From: Chondromyces crocatus
Lineage (GTDB): Bacteria > Myxococcota_A > Polyangia > Polyangiales > Polyangiaceae
Reading direction: 5' to 3'
Assembly (NCBI RefSeq): GCF_001189295.1
Contig: NZ_CP012159.1
Coordinates: forward strand, 4,852,525 to 4,916,524
Length of the DNA stretch: 64,000 nt
Positions 1-9,734 of this stretch are shown in pieces (position 1 is the stretch's first letter; every line of letters begins with the position of its first letter). The position numbers were made by a program, and so were the translations under genes. The notes under the pieces are model-generated. The model was not told the origin of the DNA. It saw nothing but the letters and a program-made list of their open reading frames with translations, and did no database searches.

Positions 1-1140
1 CCTCCGTGGCGGGCTCGCTGTCGGTCTTTGCGCGCGGATCCATTCCTCTTCCTTTGGCCCTGACCGGCGCGACCGCCGCGGCCTCGCGCAGCATGGCCTG
101 CCCGCAGCGCGATGGGAAACAATCTCCGTTCCCGTCGCCCGCACGGAGCACCTGGGACCTGGCCCGCTGGCCATGTGCCTGGGTTCTCATCATTTCCTCT
201 CGAGAACGTGCTGCACGGTAAGCACGGTAAGGCGGCTCTCGTCCCATGAGCCTCCTCCCGCGTCGTGCTTGCGACGCTTGCGGTGACGGTACCGGACCCT
301 GTCGTACTCTGTCGGCTCCCCTCCTCCATCCAGGGCGAGATCGTCACACCGATCGCGCGGTGGTGTTCTCGACGCCCCCTCGACGGGGGCAGGTCGGAGC
401 GCCGTGAGACTCACGACGAAACCTCATTCCATGGAGCGACGATGAATCGGTCGGAGGATTGCTTGCGTCGGGACTGAGCTGAAGACGCGCGATCCCGTGG
501 GGCCCCTCTGCGCCGCGGAGGGTGAAGTCGAATCCGGGCCTGTCGACAGCTCTCCTCTTCCATCTCCGGAGTTCTGCAGGACGGAGGAGCTTTGGTGCTG
601 GTGATCCTGTGTCGTTGTGGCGCGCCTTCCTCCAGCGCTGCGTCGCGTGCGACGTGTGTTGACGCCTCCGCCATCGCGACCGGCTGACGAAGGGCAACCC
701 GGCATGACTCGAACCCATGGGTGTCCACCGGGCCAAGCGTCGAATCCATCACCGCCCCGTCTGGTGTGACGGCCTGCCGATCGTGGTTGGTCTTCTCTTC
801 GGTACATACCGGCGCGACTTGCGCGAGCTTGGCGCAAGCCGGGCAAGAAGGGTGAGGCGCCCCTCGAGTGCAGCTCGCAAAGCTGCTCGATTCGGCGCAA
901 GTGGAAGACGCTGCACTGGCACGCCGTGTGTAACGAGGCATTGGACGGAGAGACACTTCTCCGGCAGTGCAGATCGCGATGGCGCGAGAGGTGCTCGCAG
1001 AGCGCCTCGTTCGTCGACGCGACGTGCACACGAACGATCCGACCTTGCGCTGGGCCGACCTCGCGCGTGCGAGGGAGTCCAAGTGTGTCCTCCATCCTGC
1101 GTGAATGCTCGTTTGCCGACGAGACCTGAAGAAAGGTAGC
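1..1140. other. Left-end region without a recognisable gene
   Basis: I see no gene I can support here. Several frames on both strands stay open for 200-380 codons, but that is normal for such GC-rich DNA. Their translations are rich in Arg, Ser, Pro and Cys, show no domain or motif, and no start has a credible ribosome binding site. The last ~50 bases must hold the promoter and leader of the lipoprotein gene that starts at 1146. A degraded gene cannot be excluded. Confidence 0.4.
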
Positions 1141-1145
1141 CAGTC

Positions 1146-1427
1146 ATGAAGAAGATGATCTCGATGCTTGCCCTCATGCTCACCGCGTCGTTCGCCGTGG
1201 GGTGCGCTGTCGAGGCGGGGGAAGAAACGGACCTGCAGGACGTCGATGCGGAAGAGACGGCGGTGGCCGAGGACGCCGTCGCCACGGAGGCGCGTGGCGG
1301 TGAGGCCGAGCGCGCTGTGTGCCCTCCCGTGGGCACGTGCCAGAGAGCGAGTCAGCTGTGCATCCAGCCCCCGTCGTCCTGGTGCACCATTCTCAACACC
1401 TGCATCGACCTGAACTGCGACATGTGA
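1146..1427 (+). CDS. Small six-cysteine lipoprotein, function unknown
   Basis: A 93-residue protein that I do not recognise. It opens with a short lipoprotein signal, MKKMISMLALMLTASF, followed by a lipobox AVGC with the acylated cysteine at residue 20. Residues 21-57 are strongly acidic (many E and D, one GG at 51-52). The tail, residues 58-93, carries six cysteines at 59, 65, 72, 80, 86 and 91, spaced as in a disulfide-stabilised secreted micro-domain. AAAGG lies nine bases before the ATG. Two hairpins follow the stop, so the gene is probably monocistronic. The pattern suggests a small surface or periplasmic disulfide protein. A RiPP precursor is less likely because the leader is a lipoprotein signal and no modifying enzyme is nearby. 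Confidence 0.72.
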   Translation: MKKMISMLALMLTASFAVGCAVEAGEETDLQDVDAEETAVAEDAVATEARGGEAERAVCPPVGTCQRASQLCIQPPSSWCTILNTCIDLNCDM

Positions 1428-1452
1428 TGTATCGCTGACCTGCATGCCAGTC

Positions 1453-1481
1453 GCCTCGTCGGGAGCAATTCCCGGCGAGGC
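1453..1481 (+). terminator. Hairpin terminator after the six-Cys lipoprotein gene
   Basis: GCCTCG-T-CGGGA (1453-1464) pairs with TCCCG-G-CGAGGC (1470-1481) around a five-base loop, with one T-G wobble. It begins 25 bases after the stop codon. There is no long T-run, so it is either a weak intrinsic terminator or an mRNA-stabilising hairpin. Confidence 0.5.
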
Positions 1482-1567
1482 ATTGCTCGTCCACGGTCGC
1501 CAGCGTCCTGGTGTTCCCGTATCGGTCGCGGGAAGGCAGGTGCTCGTGAAGCGTGGGTTCCGCGAAG

Positions 1568-1598
1568 GCATCGTGGAGCACCGTCGGCTCCACGATGC
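1568..1598. terminator. Perfect 12-bp hairpin between convergent genes
   Basis: GCATCGTGGAGC (1568-1579) pairs without mismatch with GCTCCACGATGC (1587-1598) around a seven-base loop. It sits between the end of the plus-strand lipoprotein gene (1427) and the end of the minus-strand hydrolase gene (1629), where a bidirectional terminator is expected. It lacks a strong U-tract on either side. Confidence 0.5.
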
Positions 1599-1628
1599 GC
1601 TGCATCCTTTGCGGGGAACCCTGGTCCT

Positions 1629-2702
1629 TTACTTCCCGCTCTGCACGGCGAGCCCGCGCCGCAACCCGCCCACCGCGAACTCGAAGGCGTCCCGTGCGAC
1701 GTCGACGACCCCCGACATGCTGAAGAACCCGTGCACCAGGGTCTCGTAGCAGCGGTGCTCTACGGCCACACCAGCCGCCTTCAGCGCCGCCGCGTACGCA
1801 TCCCCCTCGTCCCGCAGCGAGTCGAAGCCGGCGGTCAGGATCATCGCCGGAGGCAGCCCCTCATGGTCGCTCGCGAGCAAGGGGGAGGCGCGCGGTTCCC
1901 GCTGGTCTTCGTCACTGCGGAGGTAGTGCGCAAGGAAGAAGTTGATGCTCTCCTCGGTGAGCAGCAGACCCTCGCGGAAATACCGATGGGAGGGATGCGA
2001 CCGGGTCATGTCGGTGGCCGGGTACACGAGGAGCTGGAACACCGGCTTGTGCGCGTCACCGCGCGTCTCGCGGGAGATGACGGCGGCCAGGTTGCCCCCG
2101 GCGCTGTCACCCGCCACCGCGATGCGCGCGGGGTCCCCACCGAGCGCCGTCGCGTTCTCGGCCACCCACCGGAATGCAGCGAGCGCGTCATCCACGGCGC
2201 TGGGGAAGTGGTGCTCCGGTGCGAGACGGTACTCGATGGAGACGACGATGGCCTGGACCTTGGCCGCGAGGGCCTGGCACTCGCCGTCGTGGGAATCGAG
2301 CGAGCCGAGCACGAAGCCGCCCCCGTGGAAGAACGCGATCATCGGCGAGAGGCCCTTGCCCAGCGGCTCCGGGATATAGATGCGCGCGGCGATCGTTCCT
2401 CCGGCCACGGGGATCCGGCGCTCGTACTGCAGCGGCGCCGGAACGATCCGAGGCGCCAGGATCTTGGTCGAGTGATCCATGCGGGCGCGAGCGCGGGGCA
2501 GGTTGCTGTCCTCCAGCGTGACGCCGAGCCGTTCGTTGAGGCGCAGGAGCGCCTGCGTCTGCAGATCGAGGAGATACCCTTCCGGAGAGCGGCGCTCTGG
2601 TCCTGCGAAGGCGCGGAGCACGCGAGGCGGAGCGTGGAGAATGGCGTGCGCGGTACGCCGCATCAGCTCGAGGCGAAGATCCTTCAAGAGTCCAGGTGCC
2701 AT
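1629..2702 (-). CDS. Alpha/beta hydrolase of the hormone-sensitive lipase (HSL) esterase family
   Basis: 357 residues from the ATG at 2702. The open frame continues upstream, but that part only shadows the next gene. The HSL oxyanion motif HGGGFVLGS and the nucleophile elbow GDSAGGN are both present, with the acid and histidine of the triad near the C-terminus (DSLRDEG and VHGFFSM). The N-terminal ~90 residues form the usual cap. Members hydrolyse esters of short to medium acyl chains; the substrate cannot be told from sequence. The gene lies 226 bases behind the phosphotransferase gene on the same strand and may be co-transcribed with it. A signal peptide is not evident, so it is probably cytoplasmic. 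Confidence 0.9.
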   Translation of the reverse strand: MAPGLLKDLRLELMRRTAHAILHAPPRVLRAFAGPERRSPEGYLLDLQTQALLRLNERLGVTLEDSNLPRARARMDHSTKILAPRIVPAPLQYERRIPVAGGTIAARIYIPEPLGKGLSPMIAFFHGGGFVLGSLDSHDGECQALAAKVQAIVVSIEYRLAPEHHFPSAVDDALAAFRWVAENATALGGDPARIAVAGDSAGGNLAAVISRETRGDAHKPVFQLLVYPATDMTRSHPSHRYFREGLLLTEESINFFLAHYLRSDEDQREPRASPLLASDHEGLPPAMILTAGFDSLRDEGDAYAAALKAAGVAVEHRCYETLVHGFFSMSGVVDVARDAFEFAVGGLRRGLAVQSGK

Positions 2703-2928
2703 GTGCGTCTCGCTTGGATGCGTGCCGATCCGCGGCTCGCTCGTACCGATCCGCGCGCTTGGGGGAGCTACCTCCCACACGAGCGGGTCTGCGCGCGAGG
2801 AGACGCGGAGCCGACCAAAGGGGGTGACTCTACAGCGTTCGGGGCGCGAGGGCGGATCGGAAAACGGCGCGAGGGGATCCAGGTCGCGGCGCCAGGGAGG
2901 GAGGTGCGCTGGCGCCTGGACCCACGCT

Positions 2929-4014
2929 TCAGGCTCGGACGCCGGCGATGCGGCAGCCGAGCTCGGACAGGATCCCGACGGCGGCGCCGTACATCCCTGC
3001 GTCCTCGGAGCTGGCGTTGCCCTGGAGGCTCCGCTTGTAGACCCCCTGGGCGATGGCCGCGAGGCGGAAGATGCCGAACGCCATGAAGTAAGGCCAGTCG
3101 TCGATGCCGTCACGGCCGGTGAGGCGACAGTACGTCTGCACGAACTCGTCCTCGGAAGGGATCCCGGCGGCGGCGAGGTCGACGCCCACCAGGCTGCCAC
3201 GCCCGGGCAGGTTCAGGTGGTAACCCATACAGACGTAGGCGAGATCGCTGATCGGGTGACCGAGCGTGGACAGCTCCCAGTCGATGAGGGCCAGCGCCTG
3301 CGGCGCGTCGGGCGCGAAGATGACGTTGTCGATCCGGCAGTCCCCATGGATGATCGTGGTCTCGTCGCGGGCCGGCACGTTCGCGCCGAGCCAGGCCATC
3401 AGCGCGTCCATCGAGCGCACCTCGCCGGTCCGTGACGCCTCGTACTGCTTCGACCAGCGCTGGACTTGCCGGGCGATGAAGCCGCCGACCTTGCCGTAGT
3501 CGCCGAGGCCCACCGCGGCGGGATCCACCTGGTGGAGGGCCGCGAGCGCGCGGATGAAGTCCCCGTAGATGGCGCGCCGCTCCTCGGGACCGGAGGCCTC
3601 GGGCAGGCCCGGATCCCAGAAGATCCGGCCGGGCACATAGCGCATGACGAAGAACGGGGTGCCGACGACGGCCCCATCCTCACAGAGCGCGAGGGCAGGG
3701 GGGACGGGCACGTCGGTGTCCGCGAGGGCCCGCAGGATGCGGTACTCGCGCTCCACCGCGTGGGCCGAAGGGAGCAGGTCCCCCGGTGGCTTCTTGCGGA
3801 GGACCAGCTCCAGCGCATGCGGGGCGCTCCCCTCGCGGGACGCGACGCCGAGCCAGTACGTCGGGTTGGACTGGCCACCCTTGAACTGGCGCACGGTGAC
3901 GGTGGCGTCCTCGCACCCTTCCACGTGGGTGGCGAGCCATCGCGTCAGGGCGGCCTCGTCGAGGCGGTGGGCATCGCGGGGGGGACGGGTGCTGCTCGGC
4001 GGGACGAGAGACAT
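2929..4014 (-). CDS. Phosphotransferase family protein (APH fold, ACAD10/11-like)
   Basis: 361 residues from the ATG at 4014. A GTG at 4020 is an alternative start, but GAGG stands at the right distance only for the ATG. The protein has the aminoglycoside-phosphotransferase kinase fold: an N-terminal lobe with QFKGGQSNPTYWL, the catalytic loop IHGDCRIDN, and the metal-binding ALIDWELSTLGHP. This subgroup resembles the kinase domain that precedes acyl-CoA dehydrogenases in ACAD10/11 and is common in fatty- or hydroxy-acid catabolism. Resistance to antibiotics is not implied. It starts only seven bases after the stop of the upstream lipoprotein gene, so translational coupling is likely. Confidence 0.88.
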   Translation of the reverse strand: MSLVPPSSTRPPRDAHRLDEAALTRWLATHVEGCEDATVTVRQFKGGQSNPTYWLGVASREGSAPHALELVLRKKPPGDLLPSAHAVEREYRILRALADTDVPVPPALALCEDGAVVGTPFFVMRYVPGRIFWDPGLPEASGPEERRAIYGDFIRALAALHQVDPAAVGLGDYGKVGGFIARQVQRWSKQYEASRTGEVRSMDALMAWLGANVPARDETTIIHGDCRIDNVIFAPDAPQALALIDWELSTLGHPISDLAYVCMGYHLNLPGRGSLVGVDLAAAGIPSEDEFVQTYCRLTGRDGIDDWPYFMAFGIFRLAAIAQGVYKRSLQGNASSEDAGMYGAAVGILSELGCRIAGVRA

Positions 4015-4021
4015 GGACACC

Positions 4022-4711
4022 TCAGCGCGGCGCGATCGGCTCGAAGATCGAGGCGTCCAGCTTGCGCTGGAGAAGCTGGCTCAGCAGCATGAGCAGCGCC
4101 CGATCGGCGTCGGGGTCGATCTGCCCGAGCTGCTCCTGCAGCGCTTGCTGCGCGATCTCGCCGATGCTCATGACGTCGAGCTTCCAGCCCCCTTCCTCCC
4201 GGTACGCCTTGAACCCCATCGCCGACGGCAGCTCCTCGCCGCCTGCCCGAGCACCGATGCGCGCCTCATTGCCCTGGATCTCGATGGTCGATGGCTGGAT
4301 GGACTGCACGTTGTCGCCCACCCAGCCGTTGTCGACGGCGACGGCGAAGAGCTCCTTGCCCGTCCAGCCCTGCAGCTCCTCCTTGGGGATGCGCGCCCGC
4401 AGGAGCAGGATCATCAACCGGTCCATCACGGGCTGAGCGCGCAGCTCGGACGCCGACATGTGCAGGGCCCCCGTGCGCATCGCGTCGAAGTACCCCAGCG
4501 TCTTCGTGCTGACGACGCCCACGGCCTCCTTCCCCTTCCGCGTCACGATGGCGTCGCGGTAGCGCAGGAAGATGTCGCGCACGGCGGCCTGGTCCGCGTC
4601 CCCGATGGCCTCGGTGGTCGACGTCGTGGTGGTGGTGTCGCCTGACTTGCCGCAGGCGGTGACGAGCGAAGAGGCCACGAGGAGGGCCAGGAGCAGCGGG
4701 CTACGACGCAT
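4022..4711 (-). CDS. Lipoprotein of unknown function, intact member of a paralogous pair
   Basis: 229 residues with a lipoprotein signal (MRRSPLLLALLVASSLVTAC, cysteine at 20) and a Thr-rich linker of six or seven residues. The body is mostly alpha-helical by composition: DIFLRYRDAIVTRKG, a central region around KEELQGWTGKELF, and a C-terminal helix ending in DASIFEPIAPR. I do not recognise the family. The helix-turn pattern with mixed strands in the middle resembles small NTF2-like or ligand-binding lipoproteins, but this is only an impression. A truncated paralog lies directly upstream (4795-5282), so the pair arose by tandem duplication. It is probably the first gene of a unit with the phosphotransferase gene. 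Confidence 0.78.
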   Translation of the reverse strand: MRRSPLLLALLVASSLVTACGKSGDTTTTTSTTEAIGDADQAAVRDIFLRYRDAIVTRKGKEAVGVVSTKTLGYFDAMRTGALHMSASELRAQPVMDRLMILLLRARIPKEELQGWTGKELFAVAVDNGWVGDNVQSIQPSTIEIQGNEARIGARAGGEELPSAMGFKAYREEGGWKLDVMSIGEIAQQALQEQLGQIDPDADRALLMLLSQLLQRKLDASIFEPIAPR

Positions 4712-4794
4712 GCGTCCAGATACCAGCGCCCTCTTGGGAGGTCGAGAAACCTGGGCAACCCGACACCTGCGCCCCTGATTCGGGGTACGCAGGA

Positions 4795-5282
4795 CTAGCG
4801 CGGCACCAGAGGCTCGAAGATGGACTCGTCGACCTCGCGCTCGACCAGCTGCGTCAGGAGGAACAGAATCGCGCGGGTGCGCCCGTCGAACGCAGGAGTT
4901 CCTCTTTGGGGGAACGCGCGCGGAGGGACAGGATGAACATCAGATCCATCAATGGACGGGCGCGTACCTCGGCGGCCGGCATGCGCAGCGCGGCGAGGCG
5001 CATCGCGTCGTAATGAGCGATCGTCTTCGTGGTGACGAGCGCGACGGCCTCATCACCCTTCCTGGCGATGAGCGCTTCACGGTAACGAAGAAAGGCTTCG
5101 CGTACGGCTGTCTCTTCGGCCGTGGTGCTGCCCTTCGCGACTGGACTGGCAGCACTCCCCGAAGGGGAGCTGGCGGCGCTCCCCGAAGGCGCACCGGAGG
5201 AGGGGGCATCGTTCGGTGTGTTGCAGCCGAGAACGAATAAGGCCGAGACCAGGACCGGGAGCACAAGGCCAGGAACGCTCAT
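4795..5282 (-). pseudogene. Broken paralog of the neighbouring lipoprotein (internal deletion plus frameshift)
   Basis: The ATG at 5282 begins a lipoprotein signal (lipobox VLGC), a Ser/Gly/Ala linker and a stretch clearly related to the 229-residue neighbour (FLRYREALIARKGDEAV, then RARSPKEEL). Right after KEEL the match to the neighbour jumps forward by about 80 residues and the frame changes. The open frame ends at 4854, while in another frame the true C-terminus remains readable as LFLLTQLVE...DESIFEPLVPR up to a TAG at 4795-4797. The simplest reading is a deletion of the middle domain that also shifted the frame. A truncated 142-residue product could still be made and exported. Confidence 0.75.
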
Positions 5283-5454
5283 GGTTTCTGATACCAAGGC
5301 GGTTCTGGCCCGTCGAGCGCTCCGGACATAGCGGCCGTCGACGCCTCGGGTTGCCGTCCGTCACGCTGCCGCCTGTCGCGCTGCAAGCCCTCGCGCCGCG
5401 GGCCCTCGCGCCGCGCCGCCCTTTCAGCCAGCGGGCGCGTCTCTTGCCAGGCTC

Positions 5455-6609
5455 GTGGCCGTGGACGTCCGGATCGATCAGCTCATGCGCACGGGTGCCG
5501 CTGCCCCCGGCATCATCACCCTGGGCGGAGGCCTGCCTGCCCCCGAGCTGTTCCCGCGGCGCGCGCTCATGGCGTCGTTCCAGCGCGTCATGATGGACCC
5601 CAGCGGGGCCGCGCTGCAGTACGGCTGGCCGGAAGGCAGTGAAGGCCTGCGCGGCTGGATCGCCGAGCGCCTCCGACGGCGGGGCGCTGACGTGAGCGCC
5701 AGCGACGTGATCATCACCAGCGGCGCGCAACAAGCCCTCGCCGTGGCCTCTCAGGTGCTCTTCCAGCGCGGCGATCGCGTCGGCTGCGAGCCCGAGAGCT
5801 ACCCTGGCGCCCTCGATCTCTTCGGCACCCGAGGCGTCCTTCCCGTGGTGGGCCATGACGACGTGCGCGCTCTCTACGTGATGCCCGCCGTCTCGAACCC
5901 TCACGGCCGCGCCATGACCACCACCGATCGCCGACGCTGGCTCGACCACGCGCACGCCGCGCAGCTCCCTCTCCTCGAGGACGACGCCTACGCGGAACTG
6001 CGCTTCGACGGCCCGCCCCACAGGCCCCTCCTGGCCGACGCCCGTCACCTCGTCTGGCACATCGGCACCCTCTCCAAGACCCTCTGCCCTGGCCTCCGCG
6101 TGGGCTGGCTCGTCGCGCCCCCGGTGATGTACCGCCGCGCCCTGGAGGCCAAGCAAGCGCTCGACCTTCAAGCCAACAGCTTGGCCCTCGCCCTCCTGGA
6201 GGATTTCCTCGGCCGCCACGACTACGACGCGCTCGTCGCGCGTGCACGCCGCTTTTACCACCGACGTGCGCTCCATCTCGCAGCCACCCTGTCGCGGCGC
6301 TTGCCCTCGTTCCGCTTCACGGCTCCCGAAGGCGGCTTCACCCTCTGGGCCGAGACGGACTGCGACGGCGACGATCGGGATCTCCTGGAGTTCGCGCTCC
6401 AGCACGGTGTCAGCTTCGACCCGGGCCGCTCCTTCCGCGTCGATCTCCGCTCCTCCCGGATCGCGCTGCGCCTCTCGTTCGCGACGGAGAGCTCCGCGCG
6501 TCAGGACGAAGGCGTGGCCCGCCTGGCCAGGGCCTGGGACATGTGGCGCGGCAGAACGCCGCGTGTCCAGAACGACGACGCCGCGGCCCGAACTCCCGTC
6601 GTTGCGTAG
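5455..6609 (+). CDS. PLP-dependent aminotransferase, class I/II (MocR/LysN-like)
   Basis: 384 residues from a GTG at 5455 (GTG 5461 is possible). It belongs to the fold-type I aminotransferases of the 2-aminoadipate/aromatic group. [40 protein letters not shown] and the Asn-containing PAVSNPHG are visible, together with the PLP lysine in [12 protein letters not shown]. The N-terminus is slightly short for the family, which often has 20-30 residues before the GGLP motif, so the true start may lie upstream or the arm may be lost. There is no fused GntR domain. The substrate is undetermined. The gene is followed 119 bases later by the aromatic hydroxylase fusion on the same strand. Confidence 0.88.
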   Translation: MAVDVRIDQLMRTGAAAPGIITLGGGLPAPELFPRRALMASFQRVMMDPSGAALQYGWPEGSEGLRGWIAERLRRRGADVSASDVIITSGAQQALAVASQVLFQRGDRVGCEPESYPGALDLFGTRGVLPVVGHDDVRALYVMPAVSNPHGRAMTTTDRRRWLDHAHAAQLPLLEDDAYAELRFDGPPHRPLLADARHLVWHIGTLSKTLCPGLRVGWLVAPPVMYRRALEAKQALDLQANSLALALLEDFLGRHDYDALVARARRFYHRRALHLAATLSRRLPSFRFTAPEGGFTLWAETDCDGDDRDLLEFALQHGVSFDPGRSFRVDLRSSRIALRLSFATESSARQDEGVARLARAWDMWRGRTPRVQNDDAAARTPVVA

Positions 6610-6728
6610 GCACGCCCCGTCCTCGCGATGCCGCGGGCGGAGCTTCCGCGATGCGTCCCTCACGGGCGCGGACGGGACAGCACGAGCGCGCGCTTGCTCC
6701 TCCCCGTCCGATGCGCAATACGCCGCTC

Positions 6729-8984
6729 ATGCGCATCGTCTGCATCGGGGGCGGTCCGGCCGGCTTGTACTTCGCGCTGCTCATGAAGAAGGCCCGACCC
6801 GACAGCTCCGTCACGGTCCTGGAGCGCAACCGCGCCGACGACACCTTCGGCTTCGGCGTCGTCTTCTCCGACGCCACCCTCGAGAACCTCGCCCAGGCCG
6901 ACCTCCCGACCTACCAGGCGATCACCCGCCGCTTCTCTCACTGGAACGACATCGACATCCAGTACCGCGGCCAGCTCCTCCGCTCGACGGGCCACGGCTT
7001 CTCCGGCCTCTCGCGGCAAGCGCTGCTCGACATCCTCCAGGAGCGCGCCCGGAACCTCGGCGTCGAGCTGAACTTCGAGCAAGAGATCCGGCCCGACGCC
7101 ACCTTGCCCGGCGTCGACCTCCTCGTCATCGCCGACGGCGTGAACAGCGCCCTCAGGACCCGCTTCGCCGCGTGGTTCCAGCCCGAGATCGACGAGCGCC
7201 CCAACCGCTTCGTCTGGCTCGGCACCACCTTCCCCTTCGACGCCTTCACCTTCTGGTTCAAAGAGACCCGCGACGGCCTCTTCATGGTGCACGCCTACCG
7301 CTACGAAGAGGAGCGCTCCACCTTCATCGTCGAGTGCTCGGCCGACACCTTCGCCCGTGCCGGCCTCGACCCTGCCGACGAAGACGCGACCCTCGTCTAC
7401 TGCGAGCGCCTCTTTGCCGAAGAGCTCAAGGGCCACCGCCTCCTCAAGAACCGCTCCGTCTGGCGCCAGTTTCCCACCGTGAAGAATGCCCGCTGGCACC
7501 ACGAACGCATGGTGCTCCTCGGCGACGCCGCCCACACCGCCCACTTCTCCATCGGCTCCGGCACCAAGCTCGCCATGGAAGACGCCATCGCCCTGGTCGA
7601 CGCCCTCGGCGAGAAGAAGACCGTCCCCGAGGCCCTCGAAGCGTACGAGACCGAGCGGCGCAAGGTCGTCCAGAGCACCCAGCGCGCCGCCCAGGTGAGC
7701 CTCTCCTGGTTCGAGAGCGCCGAGCGCTACCTGGGCATGGAGCCGCTCCCCTTCGCCTTCGGCCTCCTCTCCCGCAGCCTCCGCGTCACCCACGAGAACC
7801 TCCAGCTGCGCGACCCTGCCTTCGTCGCTCAGGTCGACGCCCGCTTCGCCGGCATGGCCGAGAAGCAGAGCGGCCAGCCCCTTGCCCGCGGCCTCCGCGG
7901 CGACGCCCCCCCGCCCATGTTCACCCCCTTCCGCCTGCGCGACGTCGTCTTCCCGAACCGCGTGGTCGTCTCCCCGATGTGCATGTACTCCGCCACCGAA
8001 GGCACCATCGACGACTGGCACCTCGTCCACCTCGGCAGCCGCGCCATGGGCGGTGCCGGCCTCGTCATGACCGAGATGACCGACGTCAGCGCCGAGGCCC
8101 GCATCACCCCCGGGTGTGCCGGCATGTACACCGAGGAGCACGCCCGCGCCTTCGCCCGCGTCGTCGACTTCGTCCACCACCACACCCCGGCGAAGATCGG
8201 CATCCAGCTCGGCCACGCCGGCCGCAAGGGCGCCACGCGCCTCATGTGGGAAGGCATGGACCAGCCCCTCGCGGACGGCGGATGGTCCCTGCTCTCGGCC
8301 TCACCGCTCCCGTACTTCCCGCACAGCCAGGTACCGCGCGAGATGGATCGGGGGGCGATGGACCGCGTGATCGCCGACTTCGAACGCGCTGCTTCCCTCT
8401 CCGTGCAGGCCGGATTCGACCTCCTGGAGGTCCACCTCGCGCATGGCTACCTCCTCGCCAGCTTCATCTCCCCCCTCACCAACCACCGCACCGACGACTA
8501 TGGCGGCACCATCGAGCAGCGCATGCGCTTCCCTCTGGAGGTCTTCGACGCCGTGCGCGCCATCTGGCCTGCAAGCCGCCCCATGTCGGCCCGCATCTCC
8601 GCGGCCGACTGGGCCCCAGGCGGCCTCCCTCCCGAGGACGCCGTGGCCGTCGCGCGCCTGCTCAAACAGCATGGCTGCGACATCATCGACGTCTCCACCG
8701 GCCAGACCGTCGCCGAAGCCCGCCCCGAGTTCGGGCGCCTGTTCCAGGTCCCCTTCAGCGATCGCGTCCGGCACGAGGTCGGCCTGCCGACCATGGCCGT
8801 GGGCGCGATCAGCTCCTGGGCCGACGTGAACAGCGTCCTCGCCGCCGAGCGCGCGGACCTCTGTTGCCTCGGCCGCGCCCACCTCTACGACCCCTACTGG
8901 ACCCGCCACGCCGCCCGCGACCAGGGCTTCGACCTCCCGTGGCCCAGCCAGTACGCCGTCGCGAGGGACTTCTCCCCGCGCTGA
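6729..8984 (+). CDS. Bifunctional salicylyl-CoA 5-hydroxylase / NADH:flavin oxidoreductase
   Basis: 751 residues from the ATG at 6729 (ATG 6711 also possible). The N-terminal half, to about residue 375, is a class A FAD monooxygenase: [15 protein letters not shown] binds FAD, and the GD motif [14 protein letters not shown] lies near residue 265. The C-terminal half, from about 394, is an old-yellow-enzyme TIM barrel: [20 protein letters not shown], the HLG and QLGHAGRKG motifs, and the FMN-binding end [12 protein letters not shown]. This two-domain arrangement is known for salicylyl-CoA 5-hydroxylases that lead to gentisyl-CoA. The identification is by architecture. A benzoyl-CoA or related aryl-CoA substrate cannot be excluded, and no CoA ligase is seen nearby. 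Confidence 0.88.
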   Translation: MRIVCIGGGPAGLYFALLMKKARPDSSVTVLERNRADDTFGFGVVFSDATLENLAQADLPTYQAITRRFSHWNDIDIQYRGQLLRSTGHGFSGLSRQALLDILQERARNLGVELNFEQEIRPDATLPGVDLLVIADGVNSALRTRFAAWFQPEIDERPNRFVWLGTTFPFDAFTFWFKETRDGLFMVHAYRYEEERSTFIVECSADTFARAGLDPADEDATLVYCERLFAEELKGHRLLKNRSVWRQFPTVKNARWHHERMVLLGDAAHTAHFSIGSGTKLAMEDAIALVDALGEKKTVPEALEAYETERRKVVQSTQRAAQVSLSWFESAERYLGMEPLPFAFGLLSRSLRVTHENLQLRDPAFVAQVDARFAGMAEKQSGQPLARGLRGDAPPPMFTPFRLRDVVFPNRVVVSPMCMYSATEGTIDDWHLVHLGSRAMGGAGLVMTEMTDVSAEARITPGCAGMYTEEHARAFARVVDFVHHHTPAKIGIQLGHAGRKGATRLMWEGMDQPLADGGWSLLSASPLPYFPHSQVPREMDRGAMDRVIADFERAASLSVQAGFDLLEVHLAHGYLLASFISPLTNHRTDDYGGTIEQRMRFPLEVFDAVRAIWPASRPMSARISAADWAPGGLPPEDAVAVARLLKQHGCDIIDVSTGQTVAEARPEFGRLFQVPFSDRVRHEVGLPTMAVGAISSWADVNSVLAAERADLCCLGRAHLYDPYWTRHAARDQGFDLPWPSQYAVARDFSPR

Positions 8985-9176
8985 GGCACGGCGCCGCCTC
9001 GCTCGACCCACCCCGCTCGACCCACCCCGCGGGAGAGGTGACCCACCGCGTCCCGTCATGGGCGAGCATCACTCAGGGTGGCAACTTCGCATGTTCCAGG
9101 AATCGCAGGGATTGCAGGGGAGGGGACTTGCGACGCCCGGCCCCTGGTTCAATGTCTCTTCCAGGAGGCAACGAGC

Positions 9177-9638
9177 ATGAAGGGAGCGAGCTCCGCGATC
9201 CTGGCCATCGTCCTGTCGTCGCCGATGGCGTTGGCGCAGCAGGCCGCGAGCCCGCCCGACACCAAGGTGACCCCGGCGATCTCCGCTCCTGACAAGACCC
9301 CCGCCCCGGTCGACCCTGCCGCCGAGCGGTCGCGGGTCGCGAACGAGCGCTGGTGGGCCGAGCTCGTGGTCACGACGGCGCGGGCAGCCTCCTCCGAGAC
9401 CCGAACGAGCGCGGGGGTCAGCAAGGGCGTCGGCTCGAGCCCCTTCGCTCCATCGCGCAGCACCCCCTCGCCCATCCAGGATTCACCCATCCAGGAAGGC
9501 AACGACAGCTGGAAGAGCGTGGCCCCCCCGAGCAACCTCCAGGGCTCCGTCCCGTCTCCCGTCGCGCCGCGCAGCCCTGCCTCCGAGCCCCCTCGCTTCG
9601 GCGTCCCCAGCTTCTCGTTTCCCTTCGGCCCTCGCTGA
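9177..9638 (+). CDS. Small exported Pro/Ser-rich protein, function unknown
   Basis: 153 residues starting at an ATG preceded by a strong CCAGGAGG ribosome binding site. The N-terminus MKGASSAILAIVLSSPMALA is a classical signal peptide with cleavage expected after ALA. The mature chain is rich in Pro, Ser and Ala and largely disordered, with one helical stretch (SRVANERWWAELVVTTARA). Nothing in it points to an enzyme, and I do not recognise a family. It ends ~95 bases from the convergent kinase gene. Two copies of CGCTCGACCCACCC stand in the upstream region (about 9000-9030). Confidence 0.7.
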   Translation: MKGASSAILAIVLSSPMALAQQAASPPDTKVTPAISAPDKTPAPVDPAAERSRVANERWWAELVVTTARAASSETRTSAGVSKGVGSSPFAPSRSTPSPIQDSPIQEGNDSWKSVAPPSNLQGSVPSPVAPRSPASEPPRFGVPSFSFPFGPR

Positions 9639-9734
9639 CGTTCACGGGCCAGCACGTCCCCCTCGCTCACCGCGGCCGACGATGGACCTCACCAGCGTGA
9701 CGCGCGTGACCCCCGTCCCGCTCTCCTGCCGTTC

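Noticed and set aside
700-790. tRNA-like segment on the minus strand (GGGTTCGAGTC near 712 and a partial acceptor pairing)
   Set aside because: The acceptor stem has only about five pairs, no anticodon arm can be formed, and the T-stem is short.
6242-9292. Plus-strand frame of about 1,000 codons overlapping the aminotransferase and hydroxylase genes
   Set aside because: Its translation is Arg/Pro/His-rich with no domain, while another frame gives two complete flavin enzyme domains.
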